10,054 nt of DNA from Candidatus Iainarchaeum sp. (lineage in GTDB: Archaea; Iainarchaeota; Iainarchaeia; Iainarchaeales; JAAZKV01): assembly GCA_028691435.1 (NCBI GenBank), contig JAQUZG010000024.1:1-10054 (forward strand). The letters are read 5' to 3'. The notes beneath the pieces were generated by a model, which saw only the letters and a program-made list of their open reading frames with translations, made no database searches and was not told where the DNA came from. The translations under genes were made by a program, and so were the position numbers. Of this stretch, positions 1 to 5,357 are shown in pieces; the stretch's first letter is position 1; every line of letters begins with the position of its first letter.

Positions 1-17
1 TTATATAATCAAAAGCT

Positions 18-25
18 TTTTAATA
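18..25 (+). promoter_or_regulatory. TATA-like box for the RHH gene
   Basis: The T/A octamer ttttaata is centred about 25 bp before the ATG at 47 and preceded by a short purine-rich stretch (aaaag). This is the geometry of an archaeal promoter driving a leaderless mRNA. No SD site precedes the ATG. The call rests on position and composition only, and the surroundings are AT-rich. Confidence 0.4.
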
Positions 26-46
26 ACATATTAATAATATATTATT

Positions 47-370
47 ATGGTTAAAATGGTTACTTTTCAAATTGAAGATGCTTTAGCAAAAGATATTGAG
101 AGAATTATTTCCTTAGGTTCTTTTTCTTCACGAAGTGAATTCATTAAAGACGCAATAAGAGTAAGTTTAGATAAACAACGAGAAAAAGAAGAATGGAGAG
201 AAAGTTTTGATGAAATGTGTCAGAGTATGAGAAAAACTGCAATATCTAAAGGTTGGAATGGAAAAATGCCGACTAGAGAAGAAAGAGCAAAAATTGCAGA
301 TGAATATCTTAAAGGATTGGGATTAAAATATAATTCTTCTAAAAATCAGTTGGAGAAAGTATTAAAATAA
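47..370 (+). CDS. Ribbon-helix-helix (CopG/VapB-like) DNA-binding protein, possible antitoxin
   Basis: This 107-residue protein is a likely dimeric DNA-binding repressor. Residues 4-10 (MVTFQIE) form the expected RHH beta strand. Helix 1 spans about 12-22, and the second helix begins at the conserved S-R-S-E-F-I-K pattern (28-34) and runs to about 44. The remaining ~60 residues are charged and helical, with a W-x-x-S-F-D-E-M segment and a P-T-R-E-E-R segment; in RHH antitoxins this part usually binds the toxin. The ATG at 47 fits a leaderless start; M4 at 56 is an alternative. Its 3' end overlaps by 32 bp the 3' end of a convergent PIN-domain gene. The RHH fold is clear. Pairing with the PIN protein is inferred from adjacency, since classical vapB-vapC genes are co-directional. 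It could also be a stand-alone regulator. Confidence 0.85.
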   Translation: MVKMVTFQIEDALAKDIERIISLGSFSSRSEFIKDAIRVSLDKQREKEEWRESFDEMCQSMRKTAISKGWNGKMPTREERAKIADEYLKGLGLKYNSSKNQLEKVLK

Positions 371-743
371 ATGGTTTTGCTTTTTCAAAATCTTTTAAAT
401 TAAATGTTACAATGCAATCACAATTTTCAAACGCGATTGCAGCATGAATAAAATCAGGGTAATGGATTTTAAGACTAGCAAACTTTGTTAATGTTTCTTG
501 TTTTGCATGGCCTACTTCTTTAAACCTAATATTTCTTTTATTTAATTCTTTGTAAATTTGATCAAAATTGATAAATAATATTTTTTGAGTTTCTTCTAAA
601 AAAAGTTTTGAAATACAAATAGTATGTTTAAATTTAATTTTTTCAAAAAAATCTCTTGCTTCAATATTTAATCCTCTAAAATTAAAACCAATTTCTTCAT
701 TAAGTAATGAAATAAAAACATTAGTGTCTAAATAGATTTTCAT
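339..743 (-). CDS. PIN-domain ribonuclease, VapC-like
   Basis: This 134-residue protein has the PIN fold signature of metal-dependent ribonucleases. The N-terminal strand carries the acidic D6-T-N8 motif, a mid-domain glutamate pair lies at E50/E51, and the block H94-Y-P-D97-F-I-H-A-A supplies the second conserved aspartate. The C-terminal T113-F-N115-L-K-D118-F block closes the site. All expected acidic positions are present, so it looks active, and its length is normal for VapC-type toxins. No antitoxin gene lies upstream in the same direction; the upstream neighbour is a divergent GNAT gene. The only plausible partner is the RHH gene facing it, whose last 32 bp overlap this gene's end. A TATA-like palindrome lies about 27 bp before the ATG, consistent with a leaderless transcript. 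The family is secure. Function as a toxin, and the target RNA, are inference. Confidence 0.85.
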   Translation of the reverse strand: MKIYLDTNVFISLLNEEIGFNFRGLNIEARDFFEKIKFKHTICISKLFLEETQKILFINFDQIYKELNKRNIRFKEVGHAKQETLTKFASLKIHYPDFIHAAIAFENCDCIVTFNLKDFEKAKPFILILSPTDF

Positions 744-764
744 AATAATTTCAAACTTTTAATA

Positions 765-774
765 ATTTATAAAT
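765..774 (-). promoter_or_regulatory. TATA-like palindrome for the PIN gene
   Basis: The palindrome atttataaat is centred about 26-27 bp upstream of the PIN gene's ATG (743, reading leftward), the expected distance for a leaderless archaeal mRNA. Its symmetry means it could also serve the opposite direction, but it lies too far from the GNAT start (849) for leaderless use there. The 105-bp spacer 744-848 appears to hold two divergent promoters. Confidence 0.45.
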
Positions 775-816
775 GCTAATAAAAATTTGTTTATTGACGA
801 TACACTATTTCAAAAA

Positions 817-825
817 TACTTATTA
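817..825 (+). promoter_or_regulatory. TATA-like box for the GNAT-methyltransferase operon
   Basis: The element tacttatta follows an A-rich run (caaaaa) and is centred about 28 bp before the ATG at 849. This matches a BRE/TATA arrangement for a leaderless mRNA. No SD-like sequence precedes the ATG. Confidence 0.4.
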
Positions 826-848
826 ACTTCTTTGTTCATATTATTTTT

Positions 849-1328
849 ATGATTTCAAAAATAAAGTATAGACGATTCAAAAAGTCTGACACAAAAGAAG
901 TTGCAAAATTGATAAGTGAAACATTTTTAGAATTTAATTCAAAAGATGGAAGAAAAGAGGGCAGTAAAAATTATTTTAAATTATATTCTTCAAAAATAAA
1001 ATCTGAAAATGAATTGTATTCTGATTTTTTAAAATCACCAATTTTTTTTATTGCAAAACTAGAAAATAAAATAGTTGGTATGATTAGAGGTAATAAAAAT
1101 AAAGTTACCAATTTGTATGTTTTTGGAAAATATCATAGTAAGGAGATTGGAAAAAAACTTTTATTAGAATTTGAAAAAGAAGCAAAGAAAAAAGAAACTA
1201 AATTTATTAAAATTCGTTCTTCTCTTTATGCAGTCCCTTTTTATCAATCTCAAGGCTATAAAAAAACAACTGGGATAAGAAATTTTCATGGACTAAAAAT
1301 TTGGCCATTAATAAAAACATTTGATTAA
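849..1328 (+). CDS. GNAT-family N-acetyltransferase
   Basis: This 159-residue protein is a single GNAT domain that would transfer acetyl from acetyl-CoA to an unidentified amine. The N-terminus Y-R-R-F-K-K-S-D (7-14) is the usual first GNAT strand and turn. I-V-G-M-I-R-G (75-81) is the central strand. V-T-N-L-Y-V (86-91), followed by Y-H-S-K-E-I-G-K-K-L-L (95-105), is motif A, the pyrophosphate-binding loop. V-P-F-Y-Q-S-Q-G-Y-K (about 137-146) is the typical motif B end. In motif A the usual R/Q-x-x-G-x-G pattern is altered: E99 stands where the first glycine is normal, while G101 is kept. The start looks leaderless. The methyltransferase ORF begins about 20 bp downstream, suggesting co-transcription. 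The substrate cannot be told from sequence. It lacks an adjacent co-directional RHH gene, so a TacT-type toxin is unlikely. Confidence 0.85.
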   Translation: MISKIKYRRFKKSDTKEVAKLISETFLEFNSKDGRKEGSKNYFKLYSSKIKSENELYSDFLKSPIFFIAKLENKIVGMIRGNKNKVTNLYVFGKYHSKEIGKKLLLEFEKEAKKKETKFIKIRSSLYAVPFYQSQGYKKTTGIRNFHGLKIWPLIKTFD

Positions 1329-1339
1329 ATATTACATAT

Positions 1340-1344
1340 GTGAT
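1340..1344 (+). promoter_or_regulatory. SD site deciding the methyltransferase start
   Basis: The sequence gtgat matches the archaeal anti-SD region (GGAGGTGATC) and lies 4 nt before the ATG at 1349. It overlaps the alternative GTG start at 1340. The same GTG-to-ATG spacing of 5-6 nt recurs before the genes starting at 2280 and 7319, so the ATG at 1349 is preferred. Confidence 0.45.
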
Positions 1345-1348
1345 TAAC

Positions 1349-1843
1349 ATGACTAAATGTAATTCTAATTTAATTCTTTTAGTTGATACAATTAAAGATT
1401 CTCGTGATTTAGCAAAATTGATTCAATTATCTTTAGCAACAAATGTTTTAGTTTATTTAACTGGTGATTCTTTATCTTATTCTAATTTTAAAGTTTTAAA
1501 TATTCTTAATTCTTATTCTCTTGATTTTCCAGATGAAATAAAATTTAATCACATTAAGTATGAAAATGATTATTTTAAAACAATTGAAAATTTAAAAAAA
1601 GAAGGCTATTTAGTTGTTGGAACTTCGCCATCATCAAAAAAATCATTATTTTCAAAAAATTATTCATCAGAAAAAGTAGTTTTAGTTTTTGGAACTGAAC
1701 ATGGCGGGTTATCTAAAAAGAAAATGTCAGTTTTGGATGATTTGGTTTTAATTCCAATGTTTAATCAAATACCATTTTTTACTTTAGAAACAGTTATGCC
1801 TATTGCAACTTATGAAATTTTAAGACAAAAAGAATTAGTTTAA
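1349..1843 (+). CDS. SpoU/TrmH-like (SPOUT) RNA 2'-O-methyltransferase, divergent
   Basis: The 164-residue protein has the C-terminal SAM-binding trefoil knot of the SPOUT class. It shows V-L-V-F-G-T-E-H-G-G-L-S (about 111-122; the usual motif is lvfGsEgxGls), then V-L-I-P-M (133-137) and a final helix-forming motif F-F-T-L-E-T-V-M-P-I-A-T-Y-E (143-156). Such enzymes methylate ribose 2'-OH in tRNA or rRNA. Two signatures are changed. The N-terminal N-x(6)-R motif that supplies the catalytic arginine reads S18-R-D-L-A-K-L-I-Q26, with glutamine where arginine is expected, and the usual S-L-N-V-S of motif 3 reads T-L-E-T-V. It may therefore act on an unusual target, use a different base, or have lost catalysis. 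The start at 1349 is chosen for its SD site; the GTG at 1340 would add three residues. It probably shares an mRNA with the GNAT gene. Confidence 0.75.
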   Translation: MTKCNSNLILLVDTIKDSRDLAKLIQLSLATNVLVYLTGDSLSYSNFKVLNILNSYSLDFPDEIKFNHIKYENDYFKTIENLKKEGYLVVGTSPSSKKSLFSKNYSSEKVVLVFGTEHGGLSKKKMSVLDDLVLIPMFNQIPFFTLETVMPIATYEILRQKELV

Positions 1844-1844
1844 A

Positions 1845-1873
1845 TTAAAAGTGAGAATTTCTCTCACTCTTAA
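1845..1873. terminator. Bidirectional hairpin terminator between convergent genes
   Basis: The arms agtgaga (1850-1856) and tctcact (1862-1868) form a perfect 7-bp stem with a 5-nt loop. Beyond one mismatch the stem extends by ttaa on each side. A T-rich run follows in both reading directions (ttttatt on +, tttaattt on -). It fills the 32-bp gap between the methyltransferase stop and the stop of the convergent secreted-protein gene. Confidence 0.6.
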
Positions 1874-1875
1874 TT

Positions 1876-2280
1876 TTATTGTCTTAAACAACTTTGATTT
1901 CTTTGTCCATTTCCTGTTTTAAGACCTTGTCCTTGTTGATTATTTCCTCTTTTCATTTGACCTTGTCCTAAACCAAGTTCTGCTCTTAATTCATTTGCTT
2001 TATCAGTGTCACCACTAATCATAGCATTATGCATTTCTACGAATGTAGAAAAATTTTCTTTGTTAACTATTTCTAAAACTCTTGGACTTTTTTCATTTTC
2101 AGACATTAAAGCATACCATGCATCATAATCATTATTTTCAAATGCATTAGTCATTGCATCATGTCTTTCTATTGAATAATTTGGTCCTTGAATTTGAGAA
2201 TTTCCTTGATAAGCCATTACACTACCAATTAGCATAATTAGTAACAAAGAAACTATCCCTCCAATCATTATTTTTTTCAT
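1876..2280 (-). CDS. Small secreted Gln/Gly-rich protein
   Basis: This is a 134-residue exported protein of unknown function. Residues 1-23 are a clear signal sequence: K2-K3, a hydrophobic core I-V-S-L-L-L-I-M-L-I-G, and a probable cleavage site after V-M-A. The mature part has a helical region with the pattern A-F-E-N-N-D-Y-D-A-W (about 46-55), then N-F-S-T-F-V-E-M-H-N-A-M-I-S-G-D-T and A-N-E-L-R-A-E-L-G-L. I recall this pattern from small exported proteins of DPANN archaea and CPR bacteria. It ends in a low-complexity tail rich in Q, G, N and K/R with one Cys. The start is well supported by a GAGGTGA SD five bases from the ATG. It is convergent with the methyltransferase gene. It could be surface-associated or ligand-binding, but nothing in the sequence proves it. 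Confidence 0.75.
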   Translation of the reverse strand: MKKIMIGGIVSLLLIMLIGSVMAYQGNSQIQGPNYSIERHDAMTNAFENNDYDAWYALMSENEKSPRVLEIVNKENFSTFVEMHNAMISGDTDKANELRAELGLGQGQMKRGNNQQGQGLKTGNGQRNQSCLRQ

Positions 2281-2284
2281 ACTT

Positions 2285-2291
2285 TCACCTC
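2285..2291 (-). promoter_or_regulatory. Strong SD site of the secreted-protein gene
   Basis: On the minus strand this reads GAGGTGA, with five bases between GGTG and the ATG at 2280. It is the best SD match in the window and fixes the start. A TATA-like stretch lies further upstream (about 2316-2328), giving a short 5' leader. Confidence 0.65.
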
Positions 2292-2377
2292 AATTTGTAA
2301 TTATCTTTTAAATTTTTTATTTAAAAAGAATTTACCGAAGTTTTACCCAAATTCATTCCAACTAAATTCAAAATTAG

Positions 2378-2395
2378 ATTAAAAAAAAAGAAAAA
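2378..2395 (-). terminator. T-tract terminator after the membrane-protein gene
   Basis: Read on the minus strand, the bases right after the stop codon at 2396 are almost all T (a 9-T run plus shorter runs). Archaeal RNA polymerase commonly terminates at such tracts. I see no hairpin here. Confidence 0.45.
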
Positions 2396-2857
2396 TTATT
2401 CTTTTTGTAAATAAATTAAAATTATTGTTGCAATTAAAACAAAAATACTTGAAACAAAACCTAAAAAATCAGCAACAACTGGCCCTTTTATTCCAATAAT
2501 AATTAAAAGTAAAGGATTTGAAATTAATGTTTCAAGAAGCAAAACAATTGAAACAGTAATTAAACCAATTGTAAATTTTGATTTTATTTCTTTATAAATT
2601 GAAATATAATTTGTTAATAAATAAATTAAAAGAATTGTTCCAACTGTACTTATAAGTATTTTTGGAATTAAGAAATTCATTCCCATTAATCTGTTTGCAA
2701 AACCATTACCATTTAATCCAAAAAATAATGAAATAACTGAAATTAAAATTATTAAAAAAATTGTTATACTTAAAGAAATAATTATTGATGGTAATTTAAA
2801 CTCTTTTTTTGTAGCTAATTTTTTATTATTTAATTTACTATTTTTTTTCTTTTGCAT
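2396..2857 (-). CDS. Four-helix membrane protein paired with a winged-helix regulator
   Basis: This is a 153-residue integral membrane protein. A Lys/Asn-rich cytoplasmic N-terminus (1-21) precedes four hydrophobic segments at about 23-47, 63-87, 94-118 and 126-150. Segments 3 and 4 are joined by a loop carrying S-N-P-L-L-L, then G-x-K-G-P-V-V-A-D-F-L, ending I-L-I-Y-L. This resembles the N-P-L-L ... G-P-F ... L-Y-L pattern I recall in archaeal membrane proteins encoded beside ArsR-like regulators. The gene begins one base after the stop of the upstream winged-helix gene, so the two are translationally linked. The ATG at 2857 is preferred; an in-frame ATG at 2869 or TTG at 2875 would overlap the upstream gene. 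The likely role is a membrane sensor or transporter controlled with, or controlling, the regulator. That role is inference, and no biochemical function is known to me. Confidence 0.75.
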   Translation of the reverse strand: MQKKKNSKLNNKKLATKKEFKLPSIIISLSITIFLIILISVISLFFGLNGNGFANRLMGMNFLIPKILISTVGTILLIYLLTNYISIYKEIKSKFTIGLITVSIVLLLETLISNPLLLIIIGIKGPVVADFLGFVSSIFVLIATIILIYLQKE

Positions 2858-2858
2858 A

Positions 2859-3143
2859 TTAATCTTCATCTCCAATCATTTTTTTAAATAAATCTATTTC
2901 ATCTTCAAGTAATTGACTAATAATATATACTTGACCATATTTATTTCCAATTGAAGAAATTAGTTGATTTTCTTGAAGAATTTTAATGTGATGTTGAACG
3001 GTTTTATAATCCATGTTAATTTCTTTTGCCAAATTATTATTGTTCATGGGCTTCTTTTTTAAAATTAGTAAAATTTTCTTTCTTGTTTCACCACCCTTTG
3101 AACCAAGAATTAACCAATTAAGTAAATGTTTTATTGAATGCAT
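2859..3143 (-). CDS. ArsR-like winged-helix transcriptional regulator
   Basis: This 94-residue DNA-binding protein opens W-L-I-L-G-S-K-G-G-E-T-R (about 10-21), a lead-in I associate with archaeal ArsR-type regulators. The helix-turn-helix follows: N-L-A-K-E-I-N-M (about 37-44), then the recognition helix D-Y-K-T-V-Q-H-H-I-K-I-L (45-56). The wing is K-Y-G-Q-V-Y-I-I. No metal-binding cysteines are present, so it is not a metal sensor of the ArsR/SmtB kind. It ends in an acidic tail and is followed after one base by the four-helix membrane protein gene, a common archaeal two-gene unit. The ATG is about 27 bp from a T/A element (3166-3174), so a leaderless start is possible, though it may also be read through from the gene upstream (38-bp gap). 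The regulated genes are unknown; autoregulation is a reasonable guess. Confidence 0.8.
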   Translation of the reverse strand: MHSIKHLLNWLILGSKGGETRKKILLILKKKPMNNNNLAKEINMDYKTVQHHIKILQENQLISSIGNKYGQVYIISQLLEDEIDLFKKMIGDED

Positions 3144-3181
3144 TATTAAAATTAAGTATCAATTCTTTTTTAATTTCTTCT

Positions 3182-3445
3182 TTAACTAATTAACATTTCT
3201 TTTATTTGTTCTTCATCATTTATTTTAACAAGCCAACCTTCAATTTTGATTAAACCATTTTTTTCAAGATCATCTAATATTTTATCAAGTTCTTTTAAAT
3301 TATAATTTGCAAGACAAAGAATTTCATCTTTTGTATAATATTTTTTTTCAGTCAATAAAAGAAATAACAATCTTTCATGACACTCTGAAAAGTTTTTACA
3401 TTTTTGAGATTTTTTTAAAATTGCATTTTGCATAACAGTTAACAC
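3182..3445 (-). CDS. Small winged-helix-like protein, hypothetical
   Basis: This 87-residue protein of no recognised family has a helical N-terminus with C-K-N-F-S-E-C (two cysteines five residues apart) and a hydrophobic helix R-L-L-F-L-L-L. A helix-turn-helix-like pair follows, T-K-D-E-I-L-C-L-A-N-Y and L-K-E-L-D-K-I-L-D-D-L-E-K-N-G, then a short wing L-I-K-I-E-G-W-L-V-K-I. The D-L-E-K-N-G-L-I-x-I-x-G-x pattern is typical of winged-helix regulators. I choose the GTG at 3445 because a GGTGAT SD sits 6 bases upstream, the spacing used elsewhere here. The GTG at 3454 lies inside that SD, and the ATG at 3433 is too distant. It lies upstream of, and co-directional with, the ArsR-like gene (38-bp gap). 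It may be a regulator; the cysteines could bind metal or sense redox, but that is speculation. Confidence 0.6.
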   Translation of the reverse strand: MLTVMQNAILKKSQKCKNFSECHERLLFLLLTEKKYYTKDEILCLANYNLKELDKILDDLEKNGLIKIEGWLVKINDEEQIKEMLIS

Positions 3446-3449
3446 ATTT

Positions 3450-3455
3450 ATCACC
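3450..3455 (-). promoter_or_regulatory. SD site selecting a GTG start
   Basis: On the minus strand this reads GGTGAT, followed by aaat and the GTG at 3445. An out-of-frame ATG overlaps that GTG by one base (read rightward on the minus strand) but gives only a two-codon ORF. The SD therefore points to the GTG. It lies at the end of a locally GC-rich leader. Confidence 0.5.
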
Positions 3456-3588
3456 AGACTGTCGGAAGCAAATGATATTTTGTTTTGTGACTTAATATTT
3501 TTAAGGTTAAAAATAAGTTATTTTTTGAATTTATTTTTTTTATTAAACTTTAATTGATTTTTTATTAACTTTTTACTTGATAATCACA

Positions 3589-3596
3589 TTTTAAAA
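3589..3596 (+). promoter_or_regulatory. TATA-like box for metG
   Basis: The element ttttaaaa is centred about 27 bp before the ATG at 3620, the leaderless geometry seen at other genes here. No SD precedes the ATG. Confidence 0.45.
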
Positions 3597-3619
3597 AACC
3601 TTTTTTTTACTAAATACTT

Positions 3620-5260
3620 ATGAAAGTTTTAATTACTAGTGCATTGCCTTATGTAAATAATATTCCACATTTAGGTAATTTGATTGGTTCTGTTTTAAGT
3701 GCAGATGCGTTTGCTAGATATCAACGTCTTAGGGGAAATGAAGTTTTGTTTGTTTTAGGCACTGATGAATATGGAACTACTACCGAAGTAAAAGCACGAG
3801 AAGAAGGATTAACTCCAAGAGAATTAGTTGACAAATATTTTGTAATTCATAAAAGAATTTATGATTGGTTTAATACAAGTTATGATTGTCTTGGAAGAAG
3901 TACATCAGAAGCAAATAAAAAAATTGTTCAAGATATTTTTTCAAAAATTTATAAAAATGGTTATTTTATTGAGGGTGAAGTTGAACAACTTTATTCAGAA
4001 AAAAGTAATATGTTTTTAAGTGACAGGTTTGTTGAAGGGGAATGTCCAATTTGTCATAAAGCTGGTGCAAGAGGGGATCAATGTGATGCTTGTGGAAATT
4101 TACTTGATCAAAAAGATTTAATTAATCCAATTTCAAAATTTGATGGCACAGTGCCAATTTTAAAAAAAACAAAACACTTGTATATTAATTTACCAAAACT
4201 TGAAAAAGAATTAACTAATTGGATTTCTAGTGTTGATTCAAATTGGAGTTTTTTAGCAAAAAATATAACTTCTCAATGGTTAAAACAAGGATTAAAAGAA
4301 AGAGCAATTACAAGAGATTTAAAGTGGGGAATACCTGTGCCTTTAGAAGGTTATGAAAATAAAGTTTTTTACAGTTGGTTTGATGCACCGATCGCCTATA
4401 TTGGAATTACTGCAGAGTGTATTGGTGAAAAATACAAAGATTGGTGGTTAAATAAAGATGTTACTTTGTACCAATTTATGGGTAAAGACAATGTTCCATT
4501 TCATTCAATAATGTTTCCATCATATTTAATTGCAACAAAAGAACCTTATGTTTTAGTTAATGGTTTAGATTCAACAGCATATATTAATTATGAAAATGAT
4601 AAATTTTCGAAAAGTAAAGAAAAAGGTGTTTTTGGAAATGATGCAATAGAAACTGGCATAAGTAGTGATACTTGGAGATATTATCTTTATAGAGTACGAC
4701 CAGAAGATGATGATACTGAATTTTTATGGGGTGATTTTGAAGCAAAAGTGAATAATGAACTTGTAAACAATTTTGGAAATTTTATTAATCGTGTAGTTTC
4801 ACTAAATCAAAAATTTTTTAATGGAATAAAACAAAAATCAAATGGTGAATTAATAGAAAAAGTAAAACCTTTGCTTGATGATTATTTTAAATTAATGGAC
4901 AAGAGTAGAGAAAGAGATGCTTTACTTAAAGCAAATGAAATTTCATCAATTGGAAATAAATATTTACAAGATACTGCTCCATGGACTTTAGCAAAAACAG
5001 ATTTAATTGGTGCTGGAACAATTATTGCAAATTGTATTGATTTATTTAAACTATTATCTCTAGTTTATTCTCCATTTATTCCTGATGCATCAAAGAAAAT
5101 TTCCGAATCAATTTCTTTTAATCTATCTGATGGATTCTTGAATGTTTTTGACGGAATAAAAACTGGGACTGAAATAAAACCAATTGGAATTTTATTTCAA
5201 AAACTTGAGCATAAACAAGTTGAAGAATTTAAACAAAAATTTTCAGGAATAAAAAAATAA
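3620..5260 (+). CDS. metG: Methionyl-tRNA synthetase
   Basis: This cytoplasmic class I synthetase joins methionine to tRNA-Met using ATP. It has 546 residues and looks complete. P-Y-V-N-N-I-P-H17-L-G-N20 is the HIGH-type ATP signature, and L-G-T-D-E-Y-G follows in the Rossmann fold. A zinc-binding insertion carries C142-P-I-C145 and C155-D-A-C158. Y-S-W-F-D-A-P-I-A-Y-I-G is the methionine-site block, and K328-F-S-K-S332 is the KMSKS loop, preceded by A-Y-I-N-Y-E-N-D in the archaeal/eukaryotic style. The helical anticodon-binding domain includes N-x-F-G-N-F-I-N-R and A-P-W. It stops after that domain, so no C-terminal OB-fold tRNA-binding domain is attached; in many archaea that is a separate gene. 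A second zinc knuckle found in some archaeal enzymes is absent, with S172 and D175 in the cysteine positions. The start looks leaderless. Confidence 0.97.
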   Translation: MKVLITSALPYVNNIPHLGNLIGSVLSADAFARYQRLRGNEVLFVLGTDEYGTTTEVKAREEGLTPRELVDKYFVIHKRIYDWFNTSYDCLGRSTSEANKKIVQDIFSKIYKNGYFIEGEVEQLYSEKSNMFLSDRFVEGECPICHKAGARGDQCDACGNLLDQKDLINPISKFDGTVPILKKTKHLYINLPKLEKELTNWISSVDSNWSFLAKNITSQWLKQGLKERAITRDLKWGIPVPLEGYENKVFYSWFDAPIAYIGITAECIGEKYKDWWLNKDVTLYQFMGKDNVPFHSIMFPSYLIATKEPYVLVNGLDSTAYINYENDKFSKSKEKGVFGNDAIETGISSDTWRYYLYRVRPEDDDTEFLWGDFEAKVNNELVNNFGNFINRVVSLNQKFFNGIKQKSNGELIEKVKPLLDDYFKLMDKSRERDALLKANEISSIGNKYLQDTAPWTLAKTDLIGAGTIIANCIDLFKLLSLVYSPFIPDASKKISESISFNLSDGFLNVFDGIKTGTEIKPIGILFQKLEHKQVEEFKQKFSGIKK

Positions 5261-5270
5261 TTATTTAATT

Positions 5271-5297
5271 AATTTTTTTATTTATTTATTTTTTCCT
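5271..5297 (+). terminator. T-tract terminator after metG
   Basis: Beginning about ten bases after the stop codon is a nearly uninterrupted run of T with scattered A, including a 7-T run and a 6-T run. This is the usual archaeal U-tract termination signal. No stable hairpin is visible. Confidence 0.45.
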
Positions 5298-5348
5298 TAA
5301 ATTTTAATTTCCTTTTTAAACATTTCTTTGTTCACATTTATAAATTAT

Positions 5349-5354
5349 GAGGTG
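5349..5354 (+). promoter_or_regulatory. SD site of the thioredoxin-like gene
   Basis: GAGGTG lies 3 bases before the ATG at 5358 and 6 bases before a second in-frame ATG at 5361. Other genes here use 5-6 bases, so the second ATG may be the true start; this shifts the protein by only one Met. Confidence 0.55.
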
Positions 5355-5357
5355 TAA

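Noticed and set aside
47..1328. RHH plus GNAT as a TacA/TacT-type toxin-antitoxin system
   Set aside because: The PIN gene lies between them, the genes are almost 500 bp apart with separate promoters, and the GNAT sequence resembles general acetyltransferases rather than the TacT class.
1340..1348. GTG at 1340 as the methyltransferase start
   Set aside because: It overlaps the SD-like gtgat that is well spaced for the ATG at 1349.
5336..5345. atttataaat as the TATA box of the thioredoxin-like gene
   Set aside because: A start 25 bp downstream would fall after the ATG and remove the SD. The T/A stretch near 5313-5320 fits better.
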